64,000 bases of DNA from Lepraria neglecta (Eukaryota > Ascomycota > Lecanoromycetes > Lecanorales > Stereocaulaceae): assembly GCA_033220425.1 (NCBI GenBank), contig CM065646.1, positions 4,161,501 through 4,225,500 of the forward strand, in the 5' to 3' direction. A program made the translations under genes and the position numbers. Of the stretch, positions 59,238 through 64,000 are shown one piece after another. The notes beneath the pieces are model-generated. The model saw nothing but the letters and a program-made list of their open reading frames with translations, had not been told where the DNA came from and did no database searches. Each line of letters begins with the position of its first letter. Positions within the stretch are counted from its first letter, which is position 1.

Positions 59238-59866
59238 TCAACCCCGTCGGTTCCACATCCTGACCCCAAAAACCACCGCGACAAGAACCCCAACATTAGG
59301 AATTATCACCCCAATAGCAATAGCTCCGCCATTGCTAAGCTGCCCTCCTCCTCCTCCTCCTCCCCCCCACCACCACCACCATTACCACTACTATCATGCC
59401 CAGTCGCAACCCCCGCCGCCGCCGCCGACGTCGTAGCAGCAGCGCCCGCCGAATCACCCGACGGCTGACAATTGACGCTATAGGAGCCGATATCCATGCT
59501 CGTGCACGAGCCGGGAGGCGCGAGCGTGGCGTCTTAGGTGCAGTAGGGGCCTTTGTAGACTGTGACTATCAACGTTCGGCAAGCAGTGATCAGCTTTGGT
59601 GGAATTTGAAGAGGGAAGAGGTTTAGGGGGTAAAGGATTGGATTTGTACCTTCACACCCCTCAGTAACATAAGTAGGACTCGTGCTATTGATGAAGTTTA
59701 GCTCGTAGCAAGGGCTATTGGCGGTTTCGATGTCGACGGTTGCGTTGCTGGAGATTATTTGGCAGGCTGTGTCGGTGAAGAATTGGATTGTTGTTGGGGA
59801 GGTAACGAGGGAGACAATGGCGAAGTATACGAGCAATGAATGCAGTTTAGAGCATGTAAGATCCAT
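59238..59866 (-). pseudogene. Membrane-anchored secretory protein gene, disrupted (copy 2)
   Basis: Exon 1 (59866-59650) begins MDLTCSKLHSLLVYFAIVSL, a signal peptide, then ACQIISSNATVDIETANSPC. An 84-bp intron (59649-59566) leads to VTVYKGPYCT and an in-frame TAA at 59536-59534. The same frame continues DATLAPPGSCTSMDIGSYSV and a Ser/Ala/Gly stalk. Within a GGT/GAG microsatellite it shifts, and the membrane helix GAIAIGVIIPNVGVLVAVVF with RMWNRRG follows in another frame. The layout (signal, short Cys ectodomain, stalk, helix, basic tail) is that of a small cell-surface protein. The stop and slippage make this copy non-functional as read. Confidence 0.6.
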
Positions 59867-61202
59867 ATTATTGATGACAGAGCCGGATGAGAAAGTGATG
59901 AAAGATGCATTGACGATTGTACGTAATGAGCGACATAGCGAAAAGGGAGGGTAACGACCAGAAGAAATGGTTGAAGATGGTTGAGAGGAAGGATGCGTGG
60001 GGGCTTGATACGCAGATGGTGTAGCAACCACCATAGGCATAGCTTCGGGTTGTTGCATGGTGGTCGTAGTGGTGGCAGGCGAAGCTCAGGCCTTGTCAAG
60101 CTGCGTTGAGACTTCAGCTCCGACCCTCTGGCGCTGCAGCCTTGTCACATGGTGTTCAATGTCTCGGATGTTTGGTTCGCAGCTTGAGTACCTGGCCGCC
60201 ACCTGCATCGGCATGGCAAGGTTTCAACTCGAATTCCCGAGCTCCGCCTACGTGGGCTGTATAAGTGCGGTTATCGTAGAGATCCTCCTGATAGTCGACG
60301 AGATGTTTCAAATGGGTTGTGGCGGGGCTTCGCTCCATTTCGAATGCAGCTGCCCGTGTCGTAGAGACCATTTCGATATTGGATGAAGCGTTTCACCTCA
60401 ACTTCATCACCAAATTACGCGCCTTCGCAGATGGAGCTGCCCTTTTCACAGAGACCACTTCGACAGCTGAGGCGTTTCAACCAGGTTGTGGTAGAACTGC
60501 GCCCCACCGTGGCCACGACTCCCGTCATTGCAAGGACCACCTTTGTATTTAGTCATTGATGTGTTTCCCGTGCTTTGAAACGAAGGCTTCTGGTGCACTA
60601 ATTTTCGAAACTTCGCAATGGGGCCATTTGGCGGGTATCCTCCAGCTCGACGCTGTGGATTGCCTTGTTTCATGACCGCACAGGAAATAACGGCGTCGTG
60701 CATCACTCTCGGAGATTTCTGAATGTATTTGAATTGCCGTAGCTATTATTGTCAAGCTCGTACAGGTGGCTAGAGTCAACGTGCCCTCGCGTACGACAAG
60801 GGCGCCAGGACGAGCTTATGAACTTTGAAATCTCACCCTCGAGCTCACCTGCCTAACTCTAACGTGCCGCACCGAACCTTGCTGTTAGTGCTCATCCAGC
60901 ACAATTGGCGCCCCCACCACAGATCGGCCCCAAGTCGCCTCTGGCACAGGTGTCTCGAGCTTTGCACTTGGGTTCATAGGGTTCGTTGAAGGGAGTTTTA
61001 TTGATTCGTACCAAATGATCTGAAATACATCCAGCGGATCAAGCAAGCAAGAATCGCATACATCTCCCTGAGGGACACCGAAAGAAAAGAAAGAGATTTC
61101 TCGTTTACCATCATATTGTCAATTTCCCCCAATTTCTCTCATCCTCATCTTTCTATCTCGGTGATATCACCCTTCCAAACCCTGAAGATCAGCGTCAATG
61201 CT
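59867..61202. other. Intergenic with diverged short repeats
   Basis: Two similar stretches, near 60340-60400 and 60430-60490, share GCAG...GGAGCTGCCC...AGAGACCA.TTCGA and GGCGTTTCA/AGCGTTTCA. No gene recognised. The NBR1-like gene's 3' flank begins at its right end. Confidence 0.4.
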
Positions 61203-64000
61203 CTACTTCTTGCCATTCTTCGCAGTTTCAAACTCGTCGTCAAAAGCAATGAGCTCGTACTCCTCGTCGGTCAAGAACGCCTCGTCGCTCTCACTATCAT
61301 CATCCAATTCCAAGCTCTCGACGTCCTCGAGCAGGTTCTTGTCCTCAGCGGTCATTGGTGCTAGGGCAGCTGGGGCAGAAGCCTCGGCTTCGTGGTAGCT
61401 AGAAACTGGGGACTCCTTGTCAAGCTTGGGGAAGATAATCTGGCTCTCATGCTGGGATGCCTCTTCCTTGACCTCGTCTTCGATCTTAGCGTGCTTAGAA
61501 ATGTCATCGATGTGCTCGGACTTGGCTTGCTCCTCGACTTTGACGGCAGGCTCGCGGACATCGACATCGCACCAGAGCTTGTCGCCGAATGGCATGCCAG
61601 TAGTATCCTTGAGGCGCCAGTAGGAGATAGCCTTACCCTCACGCTCGGGAGTCTTCATGGTAACCTTGAAGTCGACTCCCTCGCCAACCTCAACAACACG
61701 ATCGATCACGTTGCTCTTGGTTGCATTGTACAGATCGGCAACATGGGATGGGTGGTTGGAATCAACGTTTAGCATGCCATCACCACCAATGAAGCAGACA
61801 CAGCAGCCTGCAGGCCATGCGTGAGGACCTGGGTTGCGGAGGGTCCAGACGTGCTCGAACTGCATGCATGGTGGCATAGTGGTGCCGTCTTCGGGTGTGT
61901 CACATACGTAGTGAGCTTGAAGCACTGGAGCAGCGATGGGTTGAGCGGCCTCGACTTTAGGCTCCTCCTTGACTACCTCGGTAGGCTTGACTTCAGCAAC
62001 AGTCTGTACTTGGGTAGCAGCATTGGCTGATGGGGCAGCTGGGGTGGTCTCGGTAGATTTGGAGCTGGTCTGTGGGGACTGATCACGATCGCCCATGGTG
62101 CATTTGTGCTCGCCATTTGCATTTTCTCCGAAAGTGGTCACAGCGACATTGCGGACTGGAGTCTTGAACTTGATCAAGGGGTGAGTGCGGTTGTGAACAA
62201 GCTTGGGGAGGGCTTCGCAATTGGCGCAGAAGTCAGTGTCGTGACAGATGGCACACTTGTAGCGATCTCCGGTAATGTATGATTCCTTGTCCTTGCAGAG
62301 TGGACCATCACAGAAAATACCGACGTGGTGCTGGTGGCTCCTAGCCTTCATTGAAATTGGTTCATAGAGAGGCACGAAACGATGGCCTGGGTGGTTCTTG
62401 TGTGCCTTCTTGACGCATGTAGAGCAGTAGTCCCAGTCAGGGCAGTTCATGCACTTGTGACGGACGCCGTAGATGTCCTGCCTTCGTCAGTATACCCCTT
62501 GTTCGAGATAACAACATTGACATACCTTGTCACACCCATCGCAGACAGCCCAGTGACGCATGTTACGTCCCGGAGCACAGAGAGTGGTGGCCAAGATGTC
62601 GAGGGCCGCATCTTTCGAGGCGGGCTCAAAGTTATGGCTAGGATGATGGCCATGCTTCAACCCAACGTGGCATGGTATGCAGAGATCGTAATCCTCGCAG
62701 GCAGAGCATGTGACAAAGTTGGACTCCTCGAAGACTATGAACGTCAGGAGAAATTTCAATACAAGGAGGATATCACTCTTACCTCCAACGCAAGAATTGC
62801 AGGTGCGGCTGAGATCGAGCGGCTCGTGAGACTCTTCTCTCTTCAACTCAGATGTGAATGCGCCCGGAACCTTTTCCTCTGCTTCGACCTTGGGAGCCTT
62901 CTTGGGAGCCTTCTTGGGAGCGATGGTCTCGGTTGTGCTGGCAACGACCTTGCCATCTTTCACGAATCTCTTGATCAGGAAGTGGTCCTCATGTTCACAA
63001 AGGTAGCCCTTCTCAACACACTCTCCACAGAGATCGAAGTCCCCGTGGTCGCAGATGCCACAATGCCAGTGGGCATCTGGAATAGCTTTATCGCACTTGT
63101 TGCAGCAGATAGTGAAGGATGTGCCTGGAATTGGGAAGCTTCGACGATTTGTTATGCTACGCATGGCGTCCAACCTTTTGGAGAAAATGCCATGCTGAGT
63201 GAGGAAGTCGTCACGATCAGTAAAGAATCGGGGCACAGGTGCCTCATCCTCGGCACCCTTGTCAACGAAGTTTTCTTTCTTCGTGGCATCCTTCTTCTCG
63301 GCGAAGGCCGTATTTCTCTTCTCAAAGGCAGCTTTGCCAGCATCAGAGAAACCGCCTTTTTCAGAGATGGGCCAGAAGTACGGCTTCTGTGCTTGCTGAG
63401 TAGTTTCTTGGACCACCTCACGTGGCTGCTCCGAGTCGGCCTTGAGGGATGGCACGAGGGTAACAGCGGAGGGGTTATTTCTCAGTTGCTCGAATGTTGG
63501 AAGGGTTTCGCGTGTGCTGGGCTCGGCCTCGTTTTTGGCAGGATCCGAGATGTAGGGGTGGATGTAGCAGCGGGTGGAGAGACGCTCCGGAAGGGCCGGT
63601 CCTGGCTTCGGCATCTCGACAGGCTTGGGTGTTGCCTTTTCGGTAACCGTAACACGAATCTTCAACTTCTGCTTGGCCTTAGCAGCACGGTATAGCTGCT
63701 TGTAGACAGAAGGAATGCTGCTGTCGAGTGTAATGAACGAGGACGAGCTGTCGGAGTAGCGCTCGAAGACAGTTTCTTGAGTCGCAGGGATAGCGAGTAA
63801 GGTGCAAAGCTAGAGCAAATCGAAGTGTTAGCAGATATTCAACACGCTGACATATTTTATACTATGCGTTGTGCTGGTCTTCGATGGACGGAGAGCTGCG
63901 GACGATGCAAGGCTGCCTAGGCTTTATGAGACGTACCTTGTCTGGCAACGAATTTGCTCCAAGATCCCTCAAAGGAAGCTTGAATTTTCGAACCTCGTCA
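61203..64000 (-). CDS. NBR1-like selective autophagy receptor (5' part missing)
   Basis: Minus-strand exons 64000-63937 (partial), 63809-62783, 62734-62526 and 62477-61203, with introns of 127, 48 and 48 bp. The visible N-terminus is the end of a PB1-like domain (EVRKFKLPLRDLG, then FERYSDSSSSFITLD). Four ZZ-type zinc fingers follow: CCNKCDKAIPDAHWHCGIC, CNSCV...CSACEDYDLCIPC, CDGCDKDIYGVRHKCMNC, and CDGPLCK...CAICHDTDFCANC. Then comes the NBR1/FW domain (FEHVWTLRNPGPHAWPAGC ... YWRLKDTTGMPFGDKLWCDV). The acidic C-terminus contains DEEYELIAFDDEF, where YELI fits an Atg8-interacting motif. NBR1 proteins link cargo to Atg8 for autophagy or vacuolar delivery. The start codon lies beyond the window. 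Confidence 0.92.

Noticed and set aside
62382-63695. 437-codon plus-strand open frame
   Set aside because: Antisense to the NBR1-like gene, whose minus-strand frame has zinc fingers and correct introns.

Overview
The window looks like nuclear DNA of a filamentous ascomycete (Pezizomycotina). Evidence: GT-AG introns mostly of 47-160 bp with CTAAC/CTGAC-type branch sites, and typical families (HET-domain, DUF3176, 2EXR/F-box-like, sedolisin, S10 carboxypeptidase, pepsin-like protease, a Mit1-like remodeller, an NBR1-like receptor). A class such as Leotiomycetes is only a guess.

Layout. 1-1816 (-) is a decayed HET gene. 2379-5808 (+) holds a CRP1/MDG1-type CBM48 protein and the SPF27/BCAS2 splicing factor. 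6479-8733 (-) is a decayed DUF3176 gene. 10385-20803 is a housekeeping block: PKA regulatory subunit, BiP/Kar2, a GRGGxGN-repeat (DUF3602/Par32-like) protein, a gamma-glutamyltranspeptidase-like enzyme and mitochondrial release factor 1. 20.8-29.3 kb is gene-poor and full of decayed or duplicated unknown sequences. 29373-35324 has a small conserved disordered protein, a sedolisin, an unusual tRNA-Asn and a serine carboxypeptidase. 36.2-40.7 kb holds a 2EXR pseudogene, a transposase tail against a broken secreted-protein gene, and an ankyrin gene. 41528-50891 has the Mit1-like remodeller, an alpha/beta hydrolase and an aspartic protease. 51.2-60.1 kb is again mostly decayed genes. 61203-64000 (-) is an NBR1-like gene cut by the window end.

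The most striking element is at 33153-33393. A complete 74-nt tRNA-Asn(GUU) cloverleaf appears only when three short segments of 57, 54 and 56 bp are removed. Each begins GT, ends AG and has a CTGAC/CTAAT motif 10-11 nt before its 3' end, like the mRNA introns of neighbouring genes. None lies at the usual tRNA intron site 37/38. A T6 tract follows. I know of no tRNA gene described with several spliceosome-type introns.

The genes do not form an evident pathway or cluster. Three secreted or putative peptidases (sedolisin, S10, A1) lie within 20 kb but are separated by unrelated genes.
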